The notes beneath the pieces were generated by a model. That model was not told the origin of the DNA. It ran no database searches and was given only the letters and a program-made list of their open reading frames with translations. This document shows positions 37,769 to 49,225 of a stretch of DNA of 64,000 nucleotides, piece by piece. The DNA comes from Porodaedalea pini. Its lineage: Eukaryota; Basidiomycota; Agaricomycetes; Hymenochaetales; Hymenochaetaceae. The translations under genes and the position numbers were made by a program. The DNA lies in assembly GCA_002794775.1 (NCBI GenBank), contig NBAY01000074.1, forward strand, positions 1 through 64,000, in the 5' to 3' direction. Each line of letters begins with the position of its first letter. Position 1 is the stretch's first letter.

Positions 37769-39061
37769 ATGCCCTCCATGCTCCCCGCCGCCTCCGCCGC
37801 CGTGTGCTACGGCCCCGCCGACATGCGCATCGAGTCCCGTCTCCTCTGGCCGCCCGCTCCCGGCGAGGCCACCATCGCACTCGGGCCCACAGGCCTCTGC
37901 GGCTCCGACCTGCACTACTACACCCACGGCCGCAACGGCGACTTCGCCCTCCAGGCGCCCCTCGTCCTCGGCCACGAGGCCGCCGGCATCGTCACCGCCC
38001 TCGGCCCCGGCGTCGCCAACCTCAGAGTCGGCCAGCGCGTCGCGATCGAGTGCGGCATCATGTGCGGCAGCTGCTCCTACTGCGCGAAGGGCCGGTATAA
38101 TCTCTGCAAGGGCATGCGCTTCTGCAGCTCCGCAAAGACCTTCCCGCACCTCGACGGCACCCTCCAAGAACGCATGAACCATCCCGCACATTTACTACAC
38201 CCGTGCGTCTTGCAGTCCTGTCTTCTCAGAAAAAAATTCTTCAGTTCCTGATACCTACGAACAGCATCCCAGACAACGTCTCCCTCGAACTCGCGGCCCT
38301 CGCCGAGCCCCTCTCCGTCCTCATCCATGCCGCCCGGCGCGTCGGACTCTCCTCTCCGCCTCCCTCCTCCCCCAAAGACACCAAAACCGTCCTCGTCTTC
38401 GGCGTCGGTGCGATCGGGCTCCTCGCCTGCGCCCTCGCACGCGCACGCGGCGCCTCGCGCGTCGTCGCACTCGACATCAACCAGCAGCGGCTCCAGTTCG
38501 CCCAGACGCACGGGCTCGCAGACGCAGTGTACTGTCTCCCGATGTCGAAGGGCAAAGCGATGACGCAGGAGGAGAAGCTCCTCTCAGCGAAGGAGGGCAT
38601 CATGGCCGCACTTCAGGCGTTCGACGCCCCCGAGGGATTCGACGTCGTCTTTGAGTGCACCGGTGCGGAGCCGTGCATTCAGATGTCCGTCCACGTGCGC
38701 CTCTTCCCTTCTCTCTTCTACTTCACTATTTATTTACCAATTTTTTTTAAATCTCTGGTATGCATTGCAGGCCTGCATCCCTGGCGGCCGCGTGATGCTC
38801 ATCGGTATGGGCTCGCCCAACGTGACGCTCCCACTTTCTGCAGCAGCGACGCGCGAGGTGGACCTGCTCGGCTCCTTCCGCTACGCCAACACCTACCCCG
38901 AGGCGCTCGCGCTCCTCTCCGCTGGTCAGCTCAAGGGCATCGACAAGCTCATCACGCACCGCTTCCCGCTCGAGGAGGCGAAGGAGGCGTTCGAGCTCAT
39001 GCGAAGAGGGAAGGACGAGAACGGCGGGCTGGTGATCAAAGTGCTTGTTGGTGGGGCGTGA
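37769..39061 (+). CDS. NAD-dependent polyol dehydrogenase (sorbitol/xylitol dehydrogenase type)
   Basis: Exons 37769-38202, 38265-38694 and 38771-39061 give 384 residues, typical of zinc-dependent medium-chain dehydrogenases. The catalytic zinc ligand region is GLCGSDLHYY with GHEAAG. The structural zinc loop is CGSCSYCAKGRYNLC. The Rossmann motif GVGAIG is followed by an Asp in VVALDIN, which favours NAD over NADP. The enzyme should oxidise a sugar alcohol (sorbitol, xylitol or L-arabinitol) to the ketose in the cytosol. The sequence does not decide which, so the exact substrate is open. The first exon is very GC-rich (codon third positions mostly C). Confidence 0.9.
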
Positions 39062-39811
39062 TGTCGTTTTCTGCGTTTTCCTTTTTTTTTTCTTTCCTTT
39101 TCTTTTGGACCTTTTTTCTTTTCTTTTCTTTATCGTTGGTTGGATGAAAGGAAGGCCTGGCTTTATTTCTTTGCTCACGCTCACGCCTGCTCATGATTAC
39201 GACGAAGGCATGACCACGAAACATGTTCTCGCACCCCCGCCCCCTCGCTCTACATTCTACACCCCGCATGACCCTCCTACCCGCCATCTCTCTCATCTCT
39301 CCCCCAAAGTCATTCTCGTCTCTTCTTTTCTGTATCCTTTCATCTATGCACACTACACCATTAGACAACCGGACCCCCCCCCCCTCTCCTGTACTCCCGC
39401 CATCCCCCAAAAGCTCTTCGCACCCGCACCCGCACCTGCACTTGCGCCTGCATCTTCATCTCTTTTTTTCCATTCTCATCCTCATCTGCGTTTTCACTTT
39501 TCAATTCTTTCTTCCTTTCTCATTTTCAGTTTTTTTTTGTTTCTTTTTCTTTTTCTTTTCTTTTCTTACTCTTTTCGTCCATGCTTCAAGTCCAAGGCCC
39601 CCATTTATGTATTTCTATCACGCTATCATTCATCCTACCTGCAATTCCAGACAAATTCGTGCAACCTAGACCAAACAAACAAACAAACACCTCAGGCTGC
39701 GGAAATCCCTACTAGTATTGTTGCGCTTCGTGCAATAAATATTGCAAGCTTAAGTAATTGAGTTTCGGTGCTTGCGAGTACTAGTACTAGTGTTAGAGTT
39801 CGAGCATGAAG

Positions 39812-40475
39812 AACCTGGACCTGGATCTGGACCTGGACCTGAACTTGGACTTGGATTGAAACTCGTGTTAAGCAAGGCCGGGCTCGCGATCGGACGGAGT
39901 TCGAGTTCGGAGGTTGGAGGTTGGAGTTCGAGAGCCTGAGCTCGGTCCCGGTCTCGACTCCAGCCTGGGTACCTTAACCGCGTCCACCCTCAATATTATC
40001 GCAATACTAATGTTCCTAGCCCTGACTAGTACTCCTCTGAGGCTCCGTTTGCTAGGACAAGGACAAGGACAAAGTTCACGTTCACGTCTTTGCCCACTGG
40101 TGAATTCCTAATATTAATTGAAGTTTTTTTTTTTTTCCAGCTCTTCGATTCGATTAATTAATTCAGAGTCCGAGTCCGAGTCCGAGTCCGAGTGTCCCGA
40201 GTGTCCCGACTTAGAATTCGATGCGTCATCGGGCTTGGGCATCGTGTTCGTGTTCGTGTTCGTGCTATCTTAGTATTTATCCCGGGCCTGGGTCCATTCA
40301 GTTCATCTCATTGACTTATTCACTTGAGGGCTAATCAGTTAATAGTAATATTGTCGTTCTGGGTAGCTTTGTGCGCGTCATCATCGTGATAATCATACGG
40401 TATGCATACCCAATATTAATACCGATACCGATGCTAACCTCAATCTCAATCTCAATCTTAATCCTAAATCCAAGC
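39812..40475. repeat. cluster of hexanucleotide microsatellites
   Basis: Consecutive short arrays: CTGGAC/CTGGAT at 39812-39857, GGACAA at about 40057-40075, GAGTCC at 40165-40209, GTGTTC at 40243-40264 and CTCAAT at about 40437-40465. All have a 6-bp period. Confidence 0.85.
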
Positions 40476-40570
40476 ACCATTCCCAATCCTATACGAGCCA
40501 ATCAATCGAACGCGAGCCTATTCAGTTCCATCCCCGGATTCCCCCCAGATTCAAATCAAATTCCATTTCG

Positions 40571-40584
40571 CCCCCCCCCCCCCC
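40571..40584. repeat. poly-C tract (14 bp)
   Basis: Uninterrupted run of 14 C on the plus strand. Confidence 0.95.
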
Positions 40585-40851
40585 GGTGCGCGCCTGAGCG
40601 GGGCCTGTGCGTAGCTACAGTACGTAGCTACGCCGCAATCGTCATGCGATTTACTTTGGAGAACAACCTATCCTATCCAGTCCCTTCCGACCTTCCCAAC
40701 CTTCCGATCTTCCGTTCTATACATCCTACCAGCCTCGCGACCTCGGAACGCCCCCCACCCCTACACCCCGCGCCCCCCACGCACCGCGCGCCCGCGCATC
40801 CGCGCTAGACCGTACTGAGTCTCCGAACGCCCGTGTTTTTCTTTCTGTTCG

Positions 40852-40868
40852 CCCCCCCCCCCCCCCCC
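40852..40868. repeat. poly-C tract (17 bp)
   Basis: Uninterrupted run of 17 C, about 90 bp beyond the S41 peptidase stop codon. Confidence 0.95.
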
Positions 40869-40959
40869 ATAATGGGCACCTCGCACCTCGCATGTCCCTT
40901 CTCCACCTGCCCCACTCGTCATCACCACGAAAGGGAAATTCAGGAGGAACGGGAAAAGA

Positions 40960-43900
40960 TCATAAGACGCTCGCGGCTATGGCTTTCCAGAGCGCCATCG
41001 GGTTATTGACACTGCATCCGCCAAAAAAAAAGTTCAGAAAAAAAAAAAGAGAGAAGAGAAGGAAAGGAAAGGAAAAGCAAATGACGCACATCTCGGCACT
41101 GAGAGGGAAGTTCACGTTCGCGGGACGGTCTTGCCATTCTATTCATCATTAGAAGAAAGGAGAAATCGAGGGAAAGTGTGGTCAGTTGTCGCTCTCGTCC
41201 CAATCCAAAGCGCAAACGGAAAGGCGTATTACAGGATTGTATAGCACCAGAGAAGAGAGAAGCGGAACCGGGTCATCGAAAGCACGGGGCGCGGCAAAAT
41301 AGAAGGCGAGGGGCGGGGGGAAGCGGACGCGAGAGAGATATCCCGGTAAACGGTCCAGGAACGAGGACGAAGTAAGAAGAAGGCTAGGAGGCAGAGCGGA
41401 GGAAGTAAGGGAAAGGATACCATACGTCATATGCGCGAGGTCAGAGAGCGGGAGAATCGAATCGATGATGAAGGAAAGACCGAAGGGGAGAAGGGAAGAA
41501 CAATGGGAAAGACCGAAGAGAGACCTGATAGGTCTGAGACGTACCCTCGGGTTGTGTTGGGTCCACGATGCCAAAGCCCAGACGCCAGGTTATACCTTGT
41601 ACGCTGTTCGTCAAACTGTGCGTCCGGAAGAGAAAAGAAAAATAGAATGGTCAGCGGGCTCGACGGGGATTCGCGTACCGAAGAAAAGTAGAACTGAATT
41701 GGAAAATCGGAGATTGAAGAGAAGAGTGGGAAGAATGGAAAGATGAGGAATACATGTGTCGAGCTCATGAGCATACAAGCATGAGCGGCCCGTACATTCC
41801 TTGGTGTTTGACACGACACAGACCCAAAACAGAGGGTGCAACGGAAAAAGGATGTGCGCACGTACAAATCAGGCGGGGCCAGCGGATTATTCTTGAGGTG
41901 AGTGGTCTATACGCGGAACAAACAATCAGTAAGACAGGAAATGAACACATCGGTGTAACAGACATCTGGAAGTGGGGCTGCGCATCCATTGACAACCCAG
42001 ACCGCCTGTTCCAGCTCTGAAGATATCTCACCTTGACTTCCGTGTCCATAGTCGAGAAGTCGGACGACTGTCCGCCCACCGTACCGCAATACTGCTGCGT
42101 GACGTTCTTCTTGCCGCCGACAACCACAGTCTTCGCGCCTTCCTCCTTGCTCATCGTGACCTTCGGGGCAATTCAATTCAATCTCAACCTTCTTCTCCAA
42201 TTGAAGAGAAGCGGAATGACGTCGTCGAGAAGTCGCTTTACTCACCGAGAAGAGCGAGCACGAACTCGCGCATCTGATATGCGCAAGATAACTTAGCCTT
42301 CCGAGGGAAAGCACTTATAGCGAAAAGGACCGCACCTCCCGTTGCTAACGATAGCAACCTTCTTCGTGTCGAATAGCGGTGCATCGGGCGGCGTCATGTC
42401 GAAGGGCTGGCACTCCTGGCCCAGACTGTCCGAAGCCAGCAGATAGAGTCCGTAGTTACCCCGTTGAGCCCATCGCCATAGATTCGTTCACAGAGTCACC
42501 GAAAAAAGTAAGGTAATCAGCCTCCGTCATCTCCACGATTAAAACTCTGATAAGAGGCAGAGCAAGCATACGTCACCGACTTACCGTTGGCTGAACGCGT
42601 CCTGACGTCCGTTGATCACCGCACGCACCGGGTCCTGTAGCCAGTCAAAGTTCGCGGGGAAGGGGGTGTTGTTTGCGAAGGCCCAATTCAGCGGGTTGTA
42701 CATGAGCAAGTCATCGGGGTCCGCCCCTTCGACGATTCGCTCGACGATGAGCTGAGCTAGAGGCCCTGCTCTTGCCTTCGTAGCCAGGCCTGCTTGGGGC
42801 ACAGTTGTGTTCTTCGGGCCGGCAATCTACAGTGTCTGAGTATAGCGCATTAGATGAAGCGTCGAACGAAATTGCTTACGATTCGATGCAGCCACTTGTC
42901 GGAGTAATTTTATCAGTGTGGAATCAGACTATAATATAGTCATTTGGACTTACATGAGCAATGCAGATGAAGCCTTCGGTTATATCAGATTCATTTGGGG
43001 CTTCTCTGAGAAACCAAGCCAAGAAAGTGCATACCTCCACCATTATTGGTCTGCTCATTTCAGTTCAGCTTAATCTCACGAGATGGAGTTGACGTCCAAA
43101 CCCACCACATCGACGATCAACTGAGTTGCGCCGTTCCCAACGAGCGTTTGAAGCCCGCTCAGCAGCGTGGTTTCGAACGTGTCGAAGTCCGGCTCCTCGA
43201 AGCTCCCAAGTGCCAGAACGCCGGTCTTCCCATCGCCAAGCAGGAAGAACTGCGAGACGCCAGTTCCAGCGATGGGCGCGGCCGGCTGCAGCGGCTCGGG
43301 TAAGACAACGTCTGTCTCAGGCTTGTCGTCGAGCATGAGCGAAATCGGATGCTTTTTCACAATATCTGAACTCAAAGCCGATTTCGGGGCGAATCGTCCC
43401 CCCGGCTGGCTGCGTGTTGTCGCCGGCGAGTTCGTAGATGAATTTGTATAAGCATCGAGACCGTTAGTGCCTTCAATGGCCACACAGTTATTCTCGCGGA
43501 ATGTTGCCGAGTTCGTGAAGCCTACAGATGCAGAGCCGAAGCGCGAACGATATGGCAGCTGCGATGCTCATTTACATGACTGGAACACAGGGAGCAAGTT
43601 GCGGTAAGCAGGACTTACACTAAAAGTTTCATTCGTACTGCTATTCACGCGCTGAACGGTCAACGATACGGAATCAGCTAACGGGAGGGACATCTGTGCG
43701 AAGTTGCCCATGACGTAGTTCCATCCCGCATCGACGCGTTGGTAGCTAGAGAAGAAGCTACAGTGGATTACGGGCGGTCAGGAAGGCCGTTATATGAGAA
43801 AGAATGACGAGCGCTAATCCGCCGATCCCTCCTCAGCTCAAAAGTCAAAATTGACTCTACCTATTTTGACGCGTTCCAAAGCCCTCGAAGCTTCCTGTGA

Positions 43901-44662
43901 TCGCAGCGTTGGCGTCAACAGCGACGAATGGGTCTTGGCCATTGATAGCCAGGACTTTGGCGCCAGAGAGCTGTGGTATGCGACATGAGCAAACGCATAT
44001 AAACTATGTCGTTAAGGTTACGGTTCACTTACCGACGCAAGTTTCCCTTGCAGACTACCTGGCAACGCATTCTGGCAGACTGAAATCTCGTCCGCAAACT
44101 CCGCACTGGCGACCTCGAATGCCTCAGGAGCGATGTGCACAGCTTGGTCACCTTGCGCATCCGTGAGGAGTACGAGGGGCGTCGGCACAAATGTCAGGAA
44201 CAGCGAGTCATAGCACATATTAATGTAAACGCAATGTCCATCCATGAGCCGCTTCACGGAACGCGATAGGTCGATATGCATGTCGAATTCTGAAGAATAC
44301 GTCGTACGCCCAATGCGCGCTAGGTCGCCGAGGATGTCCTCGTGCACGTCTGCCGTGAACGGCTCTGGAGCGCGCACCTGGTAGTTGACTGACGTGTGGA
44401 ACGCGAGCGTCTTCGTCACAACTTCGAGGATCTGTGCATTCCATAGCATCGTCAGTGCTCCGTCTCCCTCAACATGGGTTACTGAAAAAAGAAAACGTAC
44501 GTTTGATTTAATTGTCTGATTAATAGGGAAGGACTCGAAACATGCGCGTACTGCGCTAGGTGCTACCCACTTCTGTCCTCCAATGGCAGCACATGGGTCA
44601 ACAGCTCTTGGGACCGCAGAAGCAGCCGTTGCGACGACCAGAGAGGATAAAGTGAGTAGCAT
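40960..44662 (-). CDS. secreted S41-family (tail-specific type) serine peptidase
   Basis: Sixteen exons: 44501-44662, 44033-44431, 43861-43970, 43576-43757, 43106-43521, 43035-43050, 42954-42973, 42880-42894, 42585-42826, 42336-42425, 42246-42273, 42032-42160, 41866-41906, 41545-41615, 41090-41138, 40960-41011. They sum to 2,022 nt and 673 residues, normal for the fungal family. A signal peptide opens the protein (MLLTLSSLVVATAASA). Family motifs are LIVDV-TNNGGG, GQECQPFD, the nucleophile region NGRCASSCSLF, and YCGTVGGQS. It should be an extracellular endopeptidase. Three exons are only 15-20 nt. Introns in the 3' half are unusually long (406, 250, 159 and 125 bp); the 159-bp one (42426-42584) carries an open frame in part and may hide an alternative exon. 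Confidence 0.9.
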
Positions 44663-45465
44663 GGCGCAAAATCACAGGCTGTCTATACGAGACCGGTCCG
44701 CCTTTAAGGAGCTCCCATTGTATCCGAGCAGATGTCCGCCATAAATTTAGAGAAGGCACGCTGCTCGCCGGAAGGCCTGCAAGGCAGAAGAGAAAGAAGA
44801 GTCGGATGCTGAGAAATCTCCTTATGGTTATCTCACTGCTTGAAGTCGAAGACCACTCCGCATTCGATCAGACGACTCAAAGCCAATGAAAACACCCGAA
44901 AATGAGGAAACGACCAGAGAGAACAGATAACAGGGAGCGAGAGCGGGTTGGATTGTAGGCAGAGCACATGGTGGAGAAGATGAAGGCAATCTCATCTATA
45001 GCAGATTCCGTCCAGTTTCCTGTGAGTCATGCTGCAAGGAAGCCTATTTAGGCACCGATCTCTCGCAATTCTCATAGAGGGAAGATTCCGCATCACGCGC
45101 AAATGTTGCTGGGAACGCGCTCGGCCTTCGAAAATTCAAAGCCTTCCCGGAATGCCTCGCGGATCGCACAGTTGCAATAACTAGATTAGGGCAGTGTTAT
45201 ACTCTTCTCAATTATGGTTGAGAAAGTCCCCTCTATTTGGAAAGTGCGGGTGCGACGAACGTACATTATTAACAAGTCCGTTCAAACAGCTTCGCTCCGC
45301 CTCTTCTCCGCGATCGCGTAGTCATTGGCGACATCCGTTCTGTAAATGGTGCTCTGTGTTTCCCCCGCCTCCATCTCCATCTTCCCCTCGGCGTTGTTCG
45401 CTCGCTTCAGCGTCAACTCGCAGAACCATCGCTTCAGTCCGTCGGAAAGGGAGATTGATAATCCT
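44663..45465. other. intergenic region
   Basis: 803 bp between the S41 peptidase start and the 3' end of the next minus-strand gene. No gene recognised; it should hold the peptidase promoter. Confidence 0.55.
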
Positions 45466-45997
45466 TCAAGCAGCTGCCTTCGATGCCCGCTTCGTCTCCT
45501 TCGTTTCCTTGCGCTCTGCTCGTGCCGCTCGCAGTTCCTTCGCCTGCGCGACCGATTGTTCCCACTCGTGAATCCGCCAATACCATGAAGGCTTGGGTAC
45601 GCTCGAAGCCTGTTTCTTCTTCGCTTTTGAGCCGGGAGGCGCCTTGCCCGCTTGCGAATCGTCCACAGTACTCGGCACCTTCAGTACATGAAACTTCTCA
45701 ATGACTTGCTTCTCTTGCAGAGTCGCCAAAACGGTCTTCTTAAGATACCTAGGATCAGTAGATCAGAAGACGGGCTCTGTTATGCAAGATGAAAAGATGA
45801 AGGACTCACCTGACAGACTGGAATGGGTGCTCTGAGGCAGACTCGAGTGTGTTTCGCGGCATAGCCTTTGGTGTCGCGCGTCGGTAGATGTCTTGCGTTG
45901 ACGCGCCATTTGGGGACTCCTTCAGGATGGAGAGGACTGCCTCGACCGCCTGCCTCGACGGCGGGACTTTGCCAGTTAATCGCATGGTGCGCGACAT
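45466..45997 (-). CDS. small conserved hypothetical protein
   Basis: Exons 45810-45997 and 45466-45748 (61-bp intron) encode 156 residues. The N-terminal half (SRQAVEAVLSILKESPNGASTQ..IYRRA) has the look of a short helical, possibly winged-helix-like fold. The second half is rich in Lys/Ala and ends in a charged helix (AKELRAARAERKETKETKRA). An in-frame GTG-started extension exists upstream, but the ATG at 45997 is the natural choice. I do not recognise a named family. Confidence 0.6.
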
Positions 45998-46347
45998 TAG
46001 GACCACGTCACAGTGCTGAAGAGCGAAAAGGACTGAAAGGCACGTGGCACCATGATGAGACGATATTAGTCAGCTGCAGATTGAACTTATTCCGGAACTT
46101 GAACCCGAGGTGTTTTCAAAGCTTTGGCACGCTACATTCATGCTCTGCTTGAAGGACGTAGTTCATACTTCATGCAGCAACATCCATATGGCTCAAAAGA
46201 CGAAGGGATATATAATCGAACCAAATAATAATACTTCTTACCTCTTCTTTATCTTGCAACCGGACCGCGGCAACCACCTGACTATGGCTCATGATCGAAA
46301 CAGAATGCCAGAGAAAGTAATATACGGAGGACCTGTTCAGTACTATC
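45998..46347. promoter_or_regulatory. divergent intergenic promoter region
   Basis: 350 bp separate the starts of the small minus-strand gene and the plus-strand dehydratase. Both promoters must lie here; no specific site is identified. Confidence 0.5.
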
Positions 46348-47973
46348 ATGGCAGATAAACGCCCAGACAGCCGTGCACAGAGTTTCATAAAAACAATTGA
46401 GGTATGCTTAGAACACGAGTTGACAGACAACTATTCTAAGCATAATTCGTCATAGACATTCAGACTTCCACCACGCTGGCTGTTTGTGCGGATCGAAACA
46501 ACAGATGGCATTGTTGGTTGGGGCGAAGGCACGCTTGAAGGCCATACTGAGGCTGTAGAAGGGGTTTATCAAGAGTTCAGAGACCGTTTTATCGGAAGTG
46601 ACGTCGACAACATTGAGGATATCTGGCAAAATGGCTATCGAGCCGGATTCTATCGCGGAAGGCCGGTCATGATGGTAGGTTTAGTTTAAACTACCCTACG
46701 GAGCCCATTTGATGTTCCTGAAATACATTCAGTCAGCGCTTTCTGGACTTGACATTGCACTATGGGATATCAAAGGGAAAAAACTAGGCGTGCCGATCTG
46801 GCAACTCTTAGGTGGCAAAGTACGCGACCGCGTTCGCGTCTACGGCTGGATAGGCGGGGACAAGCCGAGCGATGTCATCGACGGAGCAAGAAACAGAAAA
46901 CAACAGGGATTCACTGCAGTTAAAATGAATGCAACAGGTCAGCAAGATAAAGAACTTCTCTTCTCAAACACGTATAAGGCTTAGGTACTATTTGACGGAA
47001 CGATTTAGAGCCCATTGCATGGCTGGACTCACCTAGTGTCCTGACCGACGTAGTAGACCGCGTAGCCCAGGTGAAGTCGATGGGATTAGACGTCGGTGTG
47101 GACTTCCACGGTCGCCTACACAAACCCATGGCTAAGCAGCTCGCAAAAATGCTCGAGCCTCTGCACCCGTTGTTTATCGAAGGTAATTAAAATGAAGCTT
47201 GTAAGAGTTAAGGATGACTCACCGTACCAGAGCCCTTGCTTCCCACTCAGCCAGAGGAGATAGCAGACCTAGCGCATGCGACATCGTGTCCCGTCGCTAC
47301 AGGAGAAAGGCTGTACACTCGACATGATTTCAGGCCGTACCTTGAGCGTAGGGCCATGGATATAGCTCAACCCGATGTTGTTCTTATTAACCTTTAATCT
47401 CGATCCTGATACTGATTCTTCGGCTCAACAGGTCTCGCATTGTGGAGGGATCAGCGAGCTGCGACGTATTGCTGCACTGACTGAGACGTACGATGTTGCT
47501 CTCGCCCCGCACTGTCCTATGGGGCCAATCGCGCTGGCCGCATGTATGCAAGTGGGAATTTCTTCTGCAAATTGTAAGTTGTCAGTTTTCATATTCCTAA
47601 GCATTCTTTCTAACTTCCTGTGGAGATGTCATCCAAGAGATGAGCTGGCAGGTGAGTGGCGGGATCCTGACATCACTAGCGACTGTACATCTTTAAATAT
47701 TCTTGAAGATTCACTATAATCAAGGAGCGGATCTGTTCACATATCTTTTAGACGCTTCTGTCTTTGATATTAAGGAGGGGTATATTAAGATCCTTGAAGG
47801 TGCGTGAAATGAGCTTCTCTTATGTGGTATATAGCTCACCCTTAGCAGGAAATGGACTTGGAATTGCAATCGACGAGGTGCGGGTCAGGCTAGCTGCAGA
47901 ATCATACATAGGCGAGAAGGCCTGGAGAAATGCAGTGCCAAGAGGCCCAGATAATTGCTTGCAGGAGTGGTGA
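46348..47973 (+). CDS. enolase-superfamily sugar-acid dehydratase (D-galactonate dehydratase type)
   Basis: Nine exons (46348-46401, 46456-46674, 46733-46937, 47009-47182, 47231-47376, 47432-47573, 47626-47651, 47709-47799, 47849-47973) give 393 residues. The sequence follows bacterial DgoD closely: [11 protein letters not shown] at the N-terminus, YRAGFYRG, then the barrel with VDFHGR (metal Asp and catalytic His), FIEEP and TGER (metal Glu) and [12 protein letters not shown] (catalytic His). It ends QEW as in that family. The predicted reaction is dehydration of D-galactonate to 2-keto-3-deoxygalactonate in the cytosol. Other aldonates are possible substrates. All ligand residues expected for the family are present. 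Confidence 0.9.
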
Positions 47974-48226
47974 ACAAGAAGCTAGTGGGGAGTGCTTACG
48001 TTCAAATGCTGTTTTGATGAAAGGAATATACAGGTATCAGTCAGTGTTCACGTTTTCAGAAAACTTGAGGTCGGACTTGAAAAAACAGTGCAAACTGAGA
48101 AGCACGTGGCAATGATCGACCACGTCAGCTTTCGCACACCTTCAAGTTCAACGCGACGCGGCCCAGCAAGTGCCGCAAGTCGCAAACGACTGCACGATAA
48201 CAGCAAGCGTACTGGCCACGGCAGCA

Positions 48227-49107
48227 ATGACTAAACATACACGACGATCCACTATACGATGTTTGCTTCGCTCAATAACCTCCTTGGTCTCAGTCCCATT
48301 CCTCCTCTTAGCTCTCCTCGCGGTGCTCTCACAGCCAGCTCACGCCATAAAGTTCTCCCTCCCGGCCTACAGGAACCCAGCAGCAAAGTGCATATGGAAT
48401 GGCGTGCATCCTAATCAACTTGTCATCGTAACCGCGAATGTTGGAAATGGGGAGAACCAGCGCGTGGATATCGAGATCGTCGACTCAAGCCCGCAAAAGA
48501 ACCAGTATCTCAGCAAGAAAGGAATTAAGGGTGAGACGAGACTTGCCGTGACTGCTCATGCAGAAGGGGAAGTTGGAGTGTGCTTCAGAAATTATCTCGA
48601 TAAAGGTACGTCTTTTTGGCCCTAACAAATCCTGTCGTAATGATATTGAATTTCTGTGCGAATGAAGAACTCCCACACGAGGAGACACCGAGTCGTTCAC
48701 GCGTTATTGACCTCGATATTGATATTGGTGCAGATGCCGTCGACTACAAGTGTGTTTTTTACTTTCTGAATTGACCTTCCTGCTGACACGCCTTGTCCAG
48801 TGCCATCGCTGCTCAAGAATCGTTGTCAGGACTCGAGACGGAGATGCGGAAGCTTGAAGGCATAGTCAAGGAGATTGTCGACGAGATGGACTACCTAAAG
48901 AAGCGGGAACAGAGGTTTTCCAGTACAAACGGTGCGTGCCTATTCGCGTGGTCTTCTGAGTATCGCTCATGGCTTGAGTCTTCAGAGTCAACTAACAAAC
49001 GCGTTCAAAGCTTCGGCTTTTACACTTTCATCGCTCTGGTAGGCCTTGGCGTCTGGCAAATTTTCCACCTTAGATCATACTTTAAGCGAAAGTATCTTAT
49101 CGACTGA
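48227..49107 (+). CDS. ERV25: p24/emp24 cargo receptor of the delta class (ERV25)
   Basis: Exons 48227-48605, 48668-48749, 48801-48931 and 48986-49107 give 237 residues. The order is an N-terminal signal sequence (hydrophobic run ending PAHA), a GOLD domain with two cysteines (AAKCIWN, VGVCFRNY), a coiled coil (LSGLETEMRKLEGIVKEI), a transmembrane helix near the end (YTFIALVGLGVWQIFHL) and the tail KRKYLID. The tail fits COPI/COPII coat binding in ER-Golgi transport. Length and layout match fungal Erv25. It begins 254 bp after the dehydratase stop, in the same direction. Confidence 0.93.
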
Positions 49108-49225
49108 TTTCTTATACAATCATCCCTTTTCTGCTTGTACTGGTATCCACATCATTTCGGCGGCTATCGATACATTCGTGTTCGTCTAAGATTGAGCAGG
49201 AAAGCTCGTATCGTGTGTCGAATCT

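Larger units (their letters stand above)
39062..40959. other. 1.9-kb low-complexity convergent intergenic region
   Basis: T/C-rich 3' flank of the dehydrogenase, then short tandem repeats and homopolymers up to the S41 peptidase 3' end. The long plus-strand frame 39045-39761 is a shadow of pyrimidine-rich sequence. Confidence 0.7.

Noticed and set aside
37658..38511. Long minus-strand frames opposite the dehydrogenase (37658-38191, 38077-38511)
   Set aside because: They are antisense shadows of a GC-rich coding exon with strong third-position C.
39045..39761. 238-codon plus-strand frame rich in Phe/Leu/Ser
   Set aside because: It is the translation of a pyrimidine-rich 3' flank of the dehydrogenase, not a protein pattern.
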